From: an uncultured Oscillospiraceae bacterium
Lineage (GTDB): Bacteria; Bacillota; Clostridia; Oscillospirales; Acutalibacteraceae
NCBI GenBank assembly: GCA_900540305.1
Contig: UQFL01000005.1
Coordinates: forward strand, 1 to 63,622
DNA: 63,622 nt
Direction: 5' to 3'
In this document: positions 49,496 to 57,573 of the stretch, piece after piece
Position numbering within the stretch: the stretch's first letter is position 1
Layout of the letters: every line of letters starts with the position of its first letter
Notes under the pieces: generated by a model
Told to the model about the DNA's origin: nothing
What the model saw: only the letters and a program-made list of their open reading frames with translations
The model's database searches: none
Position numbers and translations under genes: made by a program

Positions 49496-51007
49496 ATGAG
49501 TTTTAACAGAAAAAAAGGGATATCCGCAGCGGCGGCTTTGATTCTACTGGCTCTATTTAATTTGCTTGTTTTTCTTCTTCCCACAGTGCGCGGTATTACG
49601 TTTTGGCTGGGTTACAGCTTTGTGACCTTAGCTGTCGTTTTATTTGCAGCAGTTATGCTGTTTCTTTTTGATTCGGAAGACAAAAAAAGAACCTTTTTAC
49701 GTCTTCCGCTGGTTTCCGTTGCCTGGATTTATCTGATCCTGCAAACAATCGTTGGCCTTTGGCAGATTTTCACTCCGGTGTTTCCCTATGTGCCGGCGTT
49801 GATTATCAACGGTTGTCTGGCAGGATTTTTTATTATTATCCTTTTGGCTTCAAAAGCCGCCGGCGAATCCATCGAAAAACAGGAAGCGTACATTGCGGAA
49901 AAAGTGTATTTTATCAATAATATGCAGCTTCTTCTATCGTCTGTCAAAACAGATAATGAAGAGGTTGCTCAAAAAATTCATACTTTATCGGAAGATATCA
50001 AATTCAGTGATCCCATGAGCCATTCCATGCTCAGCGAACTGGAAAAGCAAATCGAAGCAAAAATCGTTCTTTTAAAATCAGACGCTACGGACAAAGAAAA
50101 AGCGATGGCTGATATTGAAAGCATCAGCGATCTGTTAAAACAACGGAATCAAAAATGCCGGATATTAAAAAATGTGAAGGAAGAGAAAAAATCCGAGGAC
50201 TCTTCCGGCGTAAAGTACATTGCTGTGACTGTTGGCGTTTTGGGAGCGCTGGCGACCGTAGCGTTGGTTATCTGCTTTATTATTGTTCCAAATAACACCT
50301 ATAAGACGGCTATGTCGCTCTATGAAAATGAGCAATACACAGAAGCCATTGCGGTCTTTGAAAGTTTAGGAACTTTCCGAAACAGCGAAGAAATGGTAGA
50401 AACTGTTAAACAGACAATAATTGAAAACAAATACATACAAGCTGAAGACTACTTTGAAAACCAAAATTATCTGGACGCTATACAGCTTTACACAGAACTC
50501 GGCGATTACAAAGACAGCAAGCAGAAAATCGAACAGATACAAAACCGTCTTGCAACAGACAGCGCTGTTTATTATGGTACTTACCAAAACCAGCCGATCG
50601 CATGGCGTGTTCTGCAAACAGAGGATGACAGAATGCTGCTGATTGCGCAGGTAGCTATCTGTGAGCTGCCATACAACGATGAAATAAAAGACGTTACATG
50701 GCAGGAAAGCTCTCTTTGCAGCTGGCTCAACAACGAATTTATCGATTCGTTCTCCGAAGAGCAGCTGGCCGGTATCTTAACAACCGATGTTGACGGTGTG
50801 GACTGCAAGGTCTATCTGCTCAGCAAAGAAGATGCGGAAGATCTGGAAGACGAATCCATCCTTTCCGGTGAAAAAGATTGGTGGCTTCGCACGAAGGCAG
50901 ATGTAAACGCCGTGTATGTAACAGCGTCCGGTGAAATCGTTGAGGATGGCGAAACCGTTGTCCGTGCAAAAGGTGTACGGCCTTGTATTTGGATTGATTT
51001 GAAATAA
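49496..51007 (+). CDS. Five-span membrane protein with stalk repeats and DUF6273 domain
   Basis: A 503-residue protein. Four spans lie in residues about 8-120, then a helical coiled segment (about 125-225) on the inside, a fifth span (about 240-265), two TPR-like repeats ending in LGTFRNS and LGDYKDS (about 268-345), and a DUF6273-like domain (about 350-503, with WRVLQ, SSLCSWLNNEF, WWLRT and GVRPCIWI). With the N terminus inside, repeats and DUF6273 face outside, the same topology as the two TIR proteins downstream. The ATG at 49496 was preferred because AAGGAG stands at normal distance. An ATG two codons earlier is too close to it. Confidence 0.75.
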   Translation: MSFNRKKGISAAAALILLALFNLLVFLLPTVRGITFWLGYSFVTLAVVLFAAVMLFLFDSEDKKRTFLRLPLVSVAWIYLILQTIVGLWQIFTPVFPYVPALIINGCLAGFFIIILLASKAAGESIEKQEAYIAEKVYFINNMQLLLSSVKTDNEEVAQKIHTLSEDIKFSDPMSHSMLSELEKQIEAKIVLLKSDATDKEKAMADIESISDLLKQRNQKCRILKNVKEEKKSEDSSGVKYIAVTVGVLGALATVALVICFIIVPNNTYKTAMSLYENEQYTEAIAVFESLGTFRNSEEMVETVKQTIIENKYIQAEDYFENQNYLDAIQLYTELGDYKDSKQKIEQIQNRLATDSAVYYGTYQNQPIAWRVLQTEDDRMLLIAQVAICELPYNDEIKDVTWQESSLCSWLNNEFIDSFSEEQLAGILTTDVDGVDCKVYLLSKEDAEDLEDESILSGEKDWWLRTKADVNAVYVTASGEIVEDGETVVRAKGVRPCIWIDLK

Positions 51008-51019
51008 ATGGAGGACAAT

Positions 51020-51994
51020 ATGTGTAAAAAACTTCTGCTCGTGGATTTGTATACAGGAAAACATTTAGAGATATATGAGCCTTATGAACAATTAAATTTT
51101 GTTCGGAATCCGGACGGTATGTTCTATGGAAATGTACCGCCTGACGATATAGTAGATATTCGGCGTTTGGATAAAAAAGCAACTACTTATGTGAAAGACG
51201 TACTAGTTGTTTATGTTAGAGTCGTTAATAAAAATAGGGATAAGAGCAGAAAAATTATAGCATATTGTAAGAACGCAACAGTCTTTCGCAAGCCACAAAC
51301 AGATAAAAATGAAAGCCGAAAATTCAAAGATACGGATGGCGTACTTAAATATGCAACGTATAGCATTAAAAGCGATAATCTTACCATTATAGATGATTCT
51401 ACTTGTGAATTTATCATTGATCGACGTGAATATGATATGCGTATGTTTCGAAAGCAACGCAGTTATCTGGAAAACAAACCGGAATTAAAAGAAAAAATTA
51501 TAGCGTTTATTTGCGGACTAGAACATGCCAATTACCAACGACAATTACAAAACGCAAAACCCGCTTCAGAGGACGCTTCAAAACGACATAGTCAGCGTCC
51601 AGATCAGATTACGTCGTCTAATGGTATACAATACGTTGTGAGAAATCAATCCATTGCCAAAAAGATACTTGACAACAACAATTACCGCTGTGCTATTGAT
51701 TCAAATCACTCTACTTTCCAAACACGATTAGGTGTAGCATATATGGAAGCGCATCACTTAATTCCGTGCACAGTATCAAACAGTCAGAGGTTTCAGAAAA
51801 AATCTAAATTGGATAGAGAGGAAAACATAGTATGTATCTGTCCAAACTGTCATCGAGCAATTCATTATGGAAATGTTGAAATACAAGAAAAATATTTAAG
51901 AATATTATACAACAAGCAAAAAGACAAATTGGATGGTGTGGGGCTTAAATTGTCCTTTGAAGAATTGCTAAATCTCTATAAAACAACTTTATAA
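51020..51994 (+). CDS. HNH endonuclease
   Basis: A 324-residue protein with a C-terminal HNH nuclease (about residues 215-295): a Cys-containing lead-in (YRCAIDSNHSTF), MEAHHLIPC carrying the HH pair, then REENIVCICPNCHRAIHYG with the zinc cysteines and final histidine. The N-terminal 190 residues are unrecognised and may recognise a nucleic acid. GGAGG (51010-51014) points to the ATG at 51020. The gene is more AT-rich than its neighbours, suggesting a separate origin or an exchangeable module. A role in destroying foreign DNA, downstream of TIR signalling or independent of it, is inference. Confidence 0.85.
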   Translation: MCKKLLLVDLYTGKHLEIYEPYEQLNFVRNPDGMFYGNVPPDDIVDIRRLDKKATTYVKDVLVVYVRVVNKNRDKSRKIIAYCKNATVFRKPQTDKNESRKFKDTDGVLKYATYSIKSDNLTIIDDSTCEFIIDRREYDMRMFRKQRSYLENKPELKEKIIAFICGLEHANYQRQLQNAKPASEDASKRHSQRPDQITSSNGIQYVVRNQSIAKKILDNNNYRCAIDSNHSTFQTRLGVAYMEAHHLIPCTVSNSQRFQKKSKLDREENIVCICPNCHRAIHYGNVEIQEKYLRILYNKQKDKLDGVGLKLSFEELLNLYKTTL

Positions 51995-52006
51995 AAGGTG
52001 AAAATC

Positions 52007-54283
52007 ATGCAGACATTTAAATGTAAAATATGCGGAGGCAGTCTCACAGTAGCTTCAAAAAGCAGGGTTGCCGTTTGTGATTATTGCGGAAGCAAACAGA
52101 TTCTGCCGCTGTTTTCGGATGAAAGCGCACAGCTGTTATACGACAGGGGTAACAGCTATCTGCGGCAAAACGAATATGACAAAGCTGAAACCATTTTTAA
52201 TCAGCTTTTAGCTTTATGCCCGGAGGATCCGGAAATCTATTGGGATCTTGTTCTGTGCAAATACGGCGTTACGTTCGTCCAAGATCCGAAAACGGGAAAG
52301 TATATCCCCACCTGCAACCGTACTTATTACGAATCCATCTTAAACGATAAAAATTACCAAAAGGTTCTCCAATATGCCGACGATGAGCAAACGGCATATT
52401 ATCGGAAAACTGCGGAAACGATCAATAATATACAAAAAGGCATTCTTGCAGTTTCAAAAAAAGAAAAACCATTTGATATTTTTATTTCCTATAAGGAAAC
52501 GGATAGCAAGGGAAACCGCACGAAAGACAGCATTGCCGCTCAAAAGCTATATGAAAAACTAACGGAGAGCGGTTATAAGGTGTTTTTTTCCCGCATTACC
52601 TTAGAAGATAAGATCGGAACGGAATATGAGCCTTATATTTATGCCGCGCTCTATTCCAGCAAAGTGATGCTGACCGTCTGCTCCTCCAAGGAAAACATTG
52701 AATCCCCCTGGGTAAGAAATGAGTGGAGCCGTTTTTTGACATTGCGTCAAAACGACGCAAGTAAAACGTTGATTCCGCTTTATTTTGATATGCCCAAAAC
52801 AGAATTGTCGGAAGAATTTTCGTTACTCTCAGCTTATGATATGAAAGTCGATGGCTTTGAACAGGAATTGCTCCGTGGCATTAAAAAATTGATTCCCCTT
52901 CCTATCATGAAAGCAAAGAGACGCAAACAAATTGCAAAAATAACAGGCATAACTGCGTCTGTTTTTTGTATTGCCATTATTGCTGTAACTGCAATTTTCT
53001 TGCCTGGTTATTTAGAAGAAAAACAACATGCGGAAGATTACGCAAAAGCAATCGAAATGTTTGAAAATGCTGACTATGAAGGTGCTTCAAAAATTTTTAC
53101 CGAACTTAGTGATTATAAAGATTCTGTTGAAATGGTAAAAAATTGCGCTATTCAACCTGAATATGATAAAGCAATACAACTTGTTTATGACAGTAAATAT
53201 GCCGAAGCAACTTGGGCTTTTGAAGCACTTGGTGATTATAAAGATTCAAAAGAACAAAAGCAAATTGCAGAAACTAAATGGCGTGAATCGTTGGCGACAC
53301 CTGCGGTAGCATGTTATTCAGGTTCTAGCGGATATGGCTCATATTATGTGTCTTCTAATGGCTCTGTCGAATCTTTCAGCAATGATATAGGCTCATTACA
53401 TACTGATTTCAAAATCGGAGAACATGGTAAAGCAGTATCCGTCGGGCATGTGAGTGGAAAACTAAATGTTTTATACGAAGACGGGACATTATGTTTAGAA
53501 AACTCGTCATCCTCATCTGCGAAAAACATTATTCAAATTACTTCCGGAGCATATTGTTTTGCCCTGCAAAAAAATGGAGCGGTTTTGTCCTCGGAAAAAA
53601 TTGGCGGTGCAGAATTTGATAATGAAGATATCATTTGGAGCAAACCGATTTCAGATTGGAATAACATTGTAAAACTTTCATATTTTGTCGACAGCTCAGC
53701 TATATTTGGCTTCGGCGGTTTTTGCTTAATTGGAATTCAATCAGACGGCTCTCTAGAATGGGCAATTTTAGATAGCAGTCATAAATCCACATCAGAAAAA
53801 GCAAGTGAATATCTTTCATCCCTTGAAAATATTAAAGACATATCTGTTGTAATTTATTCTGGTGAAGAAACTTCTGTTGATTGTATAGGAATTTCTGCTT
53901 TAGATATTAATAATACTCTGTATATTTGGTCAGAGGCCAATACGGGAAAAGAAGATCCGTATTCTTCTTTGAAAATTTTAAACAAGACATATGAAGAAAC
54001 ATATAAAAATATCGATATTTTAGACTTTAGCATTAAAATAAACAATAATTACGATACTAATTCCAATGTTTGGGAATATACAATAGGACTCTATGTAATT
54101 GATAGCGACAAAACCTTGCGTATGTTCAATAATGAAAAAGCAACATATGCGGATGTTGTTTATATCGTCGATAATGTTGCCGGAGATCTTTTTTCAATAA
54201 CGCAAAGTGGCAATATTATTCAAGCAGAAAAAAGTACAGAATGTAAAACAAAGGTTCATGATGTATGGTTGGAAGGAAAATAA
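52007..54283 (+). CDS. Transmembrane TIR-domain protein with zinc ribbon and outer RCC1-like domain
   Basis: A 758-residue protein: zinc ribbon (Cys6, Cys9, Cys24, Cys27), TPR-like helices (about 40-145), TIR domain (about 155-290, starting FDIFISYKETD), a basic stretch and a single span (about 312-335), two stalk repeats ending LSDYKDS and LGDYKDS (about 344-425), and a beta-rich C-terminal region with RCC1-like repeats (IIQITSGAYCFALQKNGAV type, about 450-758). Glu239 in WVRNEW stands where NAD-cleaving TIR domains have their catalytic glutamate. Basic residues before the span put the TIR domain in the cytoplasm and the C-terminal part outside. The design resembles a receptor. GGTG-type site before the ATG at 52007. 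Confidence 0.85.
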   Translation: MQTFKCKICGGSLTVASKSRVAVCDYCGSKQILPLFSDESAQLLYDRGNSYLRQNEYDKAETIFNQLLALCPEDPEIYWDLVLCKYGVTFVQDPKTGKYIPTCNRTYYESILNDKNYQKVLQYADDEQTAYYRKTAETINNIQKGILAVSKKEKPFDIFISYKETDSKGNRTKDSIAAQKLYEKLTESGYKVFFSRITLEDKIGTEYEPYIYAALYSSKVMLTVCSSKENIESPWVRNEWSRFLTLRQNDASKTLIPLYFDMPKTELSEEFSLLSAYDMKVDGFEQELLRGIKKLIPLPIMKAKRRKQIAKITGITASVFCIAIIAVTAIFLPGYLEEKQHAEDYAKAIEMFENADYEGASKIFTELSDYKDSVEMVKNCAIQPEYDKAIQLVYDSKYAEATWAFEALGDYKDSKEQKQIAETKWRESLATPAVACYSGSSGYGSYYVSSNGSVESFSNDIGSLHTDFKIGEHGKAVSVGHVSGKLNVLYEDGTLCLENSSSSSAKNIIQITSGAYCFALQKNGAVLSSEKIGGAEFDNEDIIWSKPISDWNNIVKLSYFVDSSAIFGFGGFCLIGIQSDGSLEWAILDSSHKSTSEKASEYLSSLENIKDISVVIYSGEETSVDCIGISALDINNTLYIWSEANTGKEDPYSSLKILNKTYEETYKNIDILDFSIKINNNYDTNSNVWEYTIGLYVIDSDKTLRMFNNEKATYADVVYIVDNVAGDLFSITQSGNIIQAEKSTECKTKVHDVWLEGK

Positions 54284-54284
54284 A

Positions 54285-55841
54285 ATGAAATGTAAAATTT
54301 GTAATGGAACTCTATCTATTGCAGATGGAATCTGTATTTGCACATCTTGTGGCAATAAATCATCTCTTGATGATTATTTTGAAAATATTGATGTCTATAT
54401 TTGTTATATTGACAATGATGAAAACGGGAGAAGAACAAAAGATTCGATAATATCACAAGATATATATCGAAAATTTGAAGCAAAAAAAATTAATACATTT
54501 TACAGCCGCATTACTGCCGATGGTTTAGTTGGAGATGATTTTGAAAAAATCAGTTTTTCTGCATTAATCAAGTCTAAAATTCTTGTAATTGTAGGAACAA
54601 CAAAAACATATTTTGAAAAACTATATGAAAAATATAAAGACTTTTTTACTGATAAAATTGTTATCCCTGTTTTTTCTGGCATTGATGCGAGTCAAATACC
54701 ACAAAATATTAGCAAAATACAAGCGTTGAATTATGACACTATTGGTTCGGATGTTACATTGATAAATAGTGTATTAAACGCGTTAGGAAGAAAAGATGAA
54801 GCTAGTAGCAGAGAATTATCTATCAAAAAGAGTAATAAAAAGTTTCTTTTAATTTTTCTTTGCTGTTTAAGTATACTTGCGGGAGTGGTAGGCTATATCG
54901 TATTTGGTACTGATTTGATTATAAAGCCAACTGTATCTGAAGTAAGTGATAATGTATCGGATACTTATTTAGAAGATTATAATGCTGCAATAAGCCATAT
55001 TAAAAATAATGAGCCTAAAGAAGCCATAGAAATCCTTTCTAAACTTTCTGGATATAAAGATAGCGATAAACAATTACAGTTGATTTACGACAAATATGCT
55101 GGTTATTATAAAGATTCCGAAAAAGGTATTTCGCTACATTTCCAGACTTATGCCAATTTTGGTTCAAGTATTGAAGTCGACTATTTTTCAGATGGGAATA
55201 ATATAAAAATTACTGAAAGCGCTTCATTAACAAGCAATGAGATTATTTATAATTTTAACGACAGTGAAAATAACCAAGGCATTATTACAATAAGTTTAGA
55301 AAACAAGGTGTTAAAATTGTCGATAAAAACAGATGAAATAAATTCCGAAAACTACATTTCTAATCAAGAAATTGCGTTTGATTTAAGCGAAAAATCGGAC
55401 AAGCCCATATTGTCTTTAGACGCCAAAACGCTATTTTCTTGGGTAAAAACTCCGACAACTATTCAAGATGTGAAACGATTAGGCTATGAAGTTATATTGG
55501 AGTTTTCATCTCCGCGTATGGATATATATGAATATTATAAAATTAAAAATACAGATATTCAATTAGTTTCGGTTTGGGAGTCAATAAATATTTCATCCAT
55601 TCGTGCTTCGGCAGATCTATTGATTCCAGAATATATAGGGCAACCGGGAACTCCTTTTTACATAGAAGATGTACTTGTTATTCCAAATGCAACAGCTTAT
55701 GGAAATACATTTATACCTTGGGGAAGTGAAAATAATGCCATCATCAAAGAAGACACGCCAGTGCTTATTCTTACAGAAAAATCAGTAAATGCTGTGCTTG
55801 ATGGTTATAGTGTATCTTTTAATGATTTATACAATAATTAA
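54285..55841 (+). CDS. Transmembrane TIR-like protein with degenerate active site
   Basis: A 518-residue protein: zinc ribbon (Cys3, Cys6, Cys19, Cys22), TIR-like domain (about 34-165, IDVYICYIDND then INTFYSRITADGLVGDDF), one span (about 187-209), one stalk repeat ending LSGYKDS (about 228-265) and an outer beta-rich domain (about 280-518). The segment that carries W-x-x-x-E in the upstream TIR protein reads EKYKDFF here, so NAD cleavage is doubtful and a partner or regulatory role is more likely. It starts two bases after the previous stop, with GGAAGGA in the end of that gene. It is very AT-rich. Confidence 0.8.
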   Translation: MKCKICNGTLSIADGICICTSCGNKSSLDDYFENIDVYICYIDNDENGRRTKDSIISQDIYRKFEAKKINTFYSRITADGLVGDDFEKISFSALIKSKILVIVGTTKTYFEKLYEKYKDFFTDKIVIPVFSGIDASQIPQNISKIQALNYDTIGSDVTLINSVLNALGRKDEASSRELSIKKSNKKFLLIFLCCLSILAGVVGYIVFGTDLIIKPTVSEVSDNVSDTYLEDYNAAISHIKNNEPKEAIEILSKLSGYKDSDKQLQLIYDKYAGYYKDSEKGISLHFQTYANFGSSIEVDYFSDGNNIKITESASLTSNEIIYNFNDSENNQGIITISLENKVLKLSIKTDEINSENYISNQEIAFDLSEKSDKPILSLDAKTLFSWVKTPTTIQDVKRLGYEVILEFSSPRMDIYEYYKIKNTDIQLVSVWESINISSIRASADLLIPEYIGQPGTPFYIEDVLVIPNATAYGNTFIPWGSENNAIIKEDTPVLILTEKSVNAVLDGYSVSFNDLYNN

Positions 55842-55893
55842 TTTCTGAGTTGTATTTTTCTTAACAATTAAATGTTCTATTTTAGAATAAAGA

Positions 55894-55940
55894 AAGCCCT
55901 GTTGAGCGCAGTAACTTTCGCATTTCAACAGGGCTTATTG
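55894..55940 (+). terminator. Terminator of the switchable TIR operon
   Basis: AAGCCCTGTTGA pairs with TCAACAGGGCTT around an 18-base loop, followed by TATTGTTTT. It is the only strong terminator after 48,364 and so marks the end of the five-gene unit. Confidence 0.8.
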
Positions 55941-56033
55941 TTTTCAATTAAAAGAGTTTTAGGGGCGTGAATGGCTATATGTTATACATCTTTGCTGATA
56001 GCGCTACTAAAGAAATTTAATCAAAATTGAATT

Positions 56034-56408
56034 TTAAGCAAATACAATATCCATATTTGCTACCTCTATCGCCCGATTTCGGATATTATTTATCCGACTA
56101 ACCCATTCTATCTGATTTTGTACTTTGAGTTGTTCGGTTACGCCTTCACGCTCAGCCGTTTGTTTTACCAATCTAAAAAACATATCCTCTGCCTGCCGGT
56201 CAATTCCGGCAAGATAGGCATTCAGCTTACCGCTTGTCAACAGGTTATAATATAAGATTTTGTGGTGTTGTTTTAAGTGCCGTGCGTGCCGCTGTCCCCA
56301 AATACCGATAGGCTTCTGTTTTTCTTCGGCAAGTATCAAGTTTGGCAGTAGATAATCTCCCAACTGCGTGTATGTGCCGCCAATCTGTTCAAATAATGAT
56401 TTTTTCAT
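56034..56408 (-). CDS. tnpV: TnpV-family transposon protein
   Basis: A 124-residue protein typical of TnpV found in Tn4451-like and many clostridial elements (GGTYTQLGDYLLPNL at the start, PIGIWGQRHARHLKQH, and FRLVKQTAEREGVTEQLK near the middle). Its role is unknown. AGGAGG precedes the ATG. It lies near the right end of the element with the double-HTH gene. Confidence 0.88.
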   Translation of the reverse strand: MKKSLFEQIGGTYTQLGDYLLPNLILAEEKQKPIGIWGQRHARHLKQHHKILYYNLLTSGKLNAYLAGIDRQAEDMFFRLVKQTAEREGVTEQLKVQNQIEWVSRINNIRNRAIEVANMDIVFA

Positions 56409-56523
56409 TGTGTTTATCCTCCTGTTTTTTATTGTACTTTCATTTTACAGGAAGATAAAGATTAACACCAATGTGCCGATAAAAAATACAGCGTATCTGC
56501 AAAAAACAGATACGCTGTAAGTG

Positions 56524-56958
56524 TTATATCTTAATTTCGGGATATGCGGCTACTAATTGCTGATACATCTTTCTTGATGGCTGTCGTGATCCACCTTCCC
56601 ATTTAGAGTAAATGCTCCAGCTTATGCCTGCCCTTTCTGCAAAAGTTGATTGATTTAATCCGTAAGTTTTCCTAACTTCTCGCAATTTGTCGTTGTAAGG
56701 ATAATCCATAAATTGAGCAAACTCATCAAACAGCAGAGACTTTGATATTTGCAATTCTTCAGCCAGTAAAACAGCAATATCATACGGTATCGGGAAACGC
56801 CCTTGTTCATATCCAAGTATCGTTGCCGGAACAATATGCAGTTTATCGGCGAGCTGCCTTGTAGTGAAGCCATGCAATCGGCGGTAATAACGAATATACT
56901 CTCCGGGGCTGTTCAGTTCCGTTAAAGACTCAAATACGAACTTGAAGTGCATCAGCAT
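56524..56958 (-). CDS. Double helix-turn-helix (XRE-type) protein at the right end
   Basis: 144 residues from the first ATG inside the element, containing two HTH domains: YIRYYRRLHGFTTRQLADKL (about 18-38) and LREVRKTYGLNQSTFAERAG (about 91-110). I see no ribosome site before the ATG at 56958. The open frame extends upstream without a stop through the right junction into IS200 sequence. On the excised circle it would join, in frame, to the serine recombinase (codon 604), giving a fusion of about 765 residues. It may therefore be made as a recombinase domain, as a separate repressor, or both. Confidence 0.75.
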   Translation of the reverse strand: MLMHFKFVFESLTELNSPGEYIRYYRRLHGFTTRQLADKLHIVPATILGYEQGRFPIPYDIAVLLAEELQISKSLLFDEFAQFMDYPYNDKLREVRKTYGLNQSTFAERAGISWSIYSKWEGGSRQPSRKMYQQLVAAYPEIKI

Positions 56959-57009
56959 TTTGCCGTGTTGGTATTCATACAGTCCTGTGTGATTGAGAAT
57001 AGTATCGTA

Positions 57010-57014
57010 TTTGC
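57010..57014. other. Right attachment core (attR)
   Basis: TTTGC matching 39355-39359. To its left is element sequence (the frame of the double-HTH protein), to its right tnpA resumes in phase. Confidence 0.75.
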
Positions 57015-57423
57015 TCCGAAGTATAGAAGAATGGCAATATATGGAGAAATAAAAGCAGACATAGGGAAAATATTGCGACAATTATGCAAGCAAAAAGGAA
57101 TAGAAATAATAGAAGCAGAGTTATGTAAAGATCATGTACATATGCTGATAAGTGTGCCGCCAAAATATAGTATTTCACAGATAATGGGATATCTCAAAGG
57201 GAAAAGCAGTCTGATGATATTTGATAGACACGCAAATTTAAAATACAAATATGGAAACAGACACTTTTGGGCAAGAGGATATTTTGTAGATACAGTAGGA
57301 CGCAACAAAAAGCAAATCCAAGAGTACATACGAAATCAACTAACAGAAGATAAGATAGCAGATCAAATAGAATTGAAAGAGTTTGTAGACCCGTTTACGG
57401 GTAGCGTGAACAAAAAAGCATAA
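57015..57423 (+). pseudogene. tnpA: IS200 transposase tnpA, 3' fragment
   Basis: The rest of the IS200-type Y1 transposase, resuming after the 17.7-kb insertion: PKYRRMAIYGEI, the HUH motif as DHVHM, GYLKGKSSLMIF, and the catalytic tyrosine region KKQIQEYIRNQ. All expected active-site residues are present, so precise loss of the element would restore a working gene. An open frame running upstream into the element has no ribosome site and is an artefact of the junction. Confidence 0.92.
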
Positions 57424-57548
57424 AAATAACCCCTTGAGGGGTAGCCTGAAAAAACAATGCGGTTGGCAAACTTTTCAGTGCCCCTTTAGGGGTTATGTCT
57501 GTAAAAAGCCCTTCTAGGGCTTACTCAAGCCTCCGGCTTAGCCGGAGG
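57424..57548 (+). mobile_element. IS200/IS605 right end
   Basis: After tnpA come three small stems (CCCCTTGAGGGG at about 57430, CCCC-TTTA-GGGG at about 57480, AGCCC-TTCT-AGGGCT at about 57508) and then the subterminal hairpin CCTCCGGC-TTA-GCCGGAGG (57530-57548), which mirrors the one at the left end and is the structure recognised by Y1 transposases. Some of the small stems may instead be transcription terminators. Confidence 0.8.
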
Positions 57549-57573
57549 TCTTGACTATTTATTATTTTATTGT

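Larger units (their letters stand above)
39355..57014. mobile_element. 17.7-kb integrative mobilizable element inserted into IS200 tnpA
   Basis: The element lies between two TTTGC copies (39355-39359 and 57010-57014) in the split tnpA. Its own large serine recombinase ends at the left junction. It carries mobilization genes (MobP-type relaxase, MobC, candidate oriT), partition-like genes (ParB, ParM, ParR), TnpV and a double-HTH protein at the right end. The cargo is a recombinase-switched TIR/SPFH/HNH operon. No type IV secretion genes are present, so transfer would need a helper element. Confidence 0.9.

Noticed and set aside
56947..57014. Start of a longer transposase running from the element into tnpA
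   Set aside because: The upstream part is element sequence read across the right junction. It has no ribosome site, and the true tnpA start is at 39292.
57015..57081. Upstream extension of the double-HTH gene to an ATG at 57081
   Set aside because: That part is IS200 tnpA read backwards, beyond the attachment core, so it is not native coding sequence.
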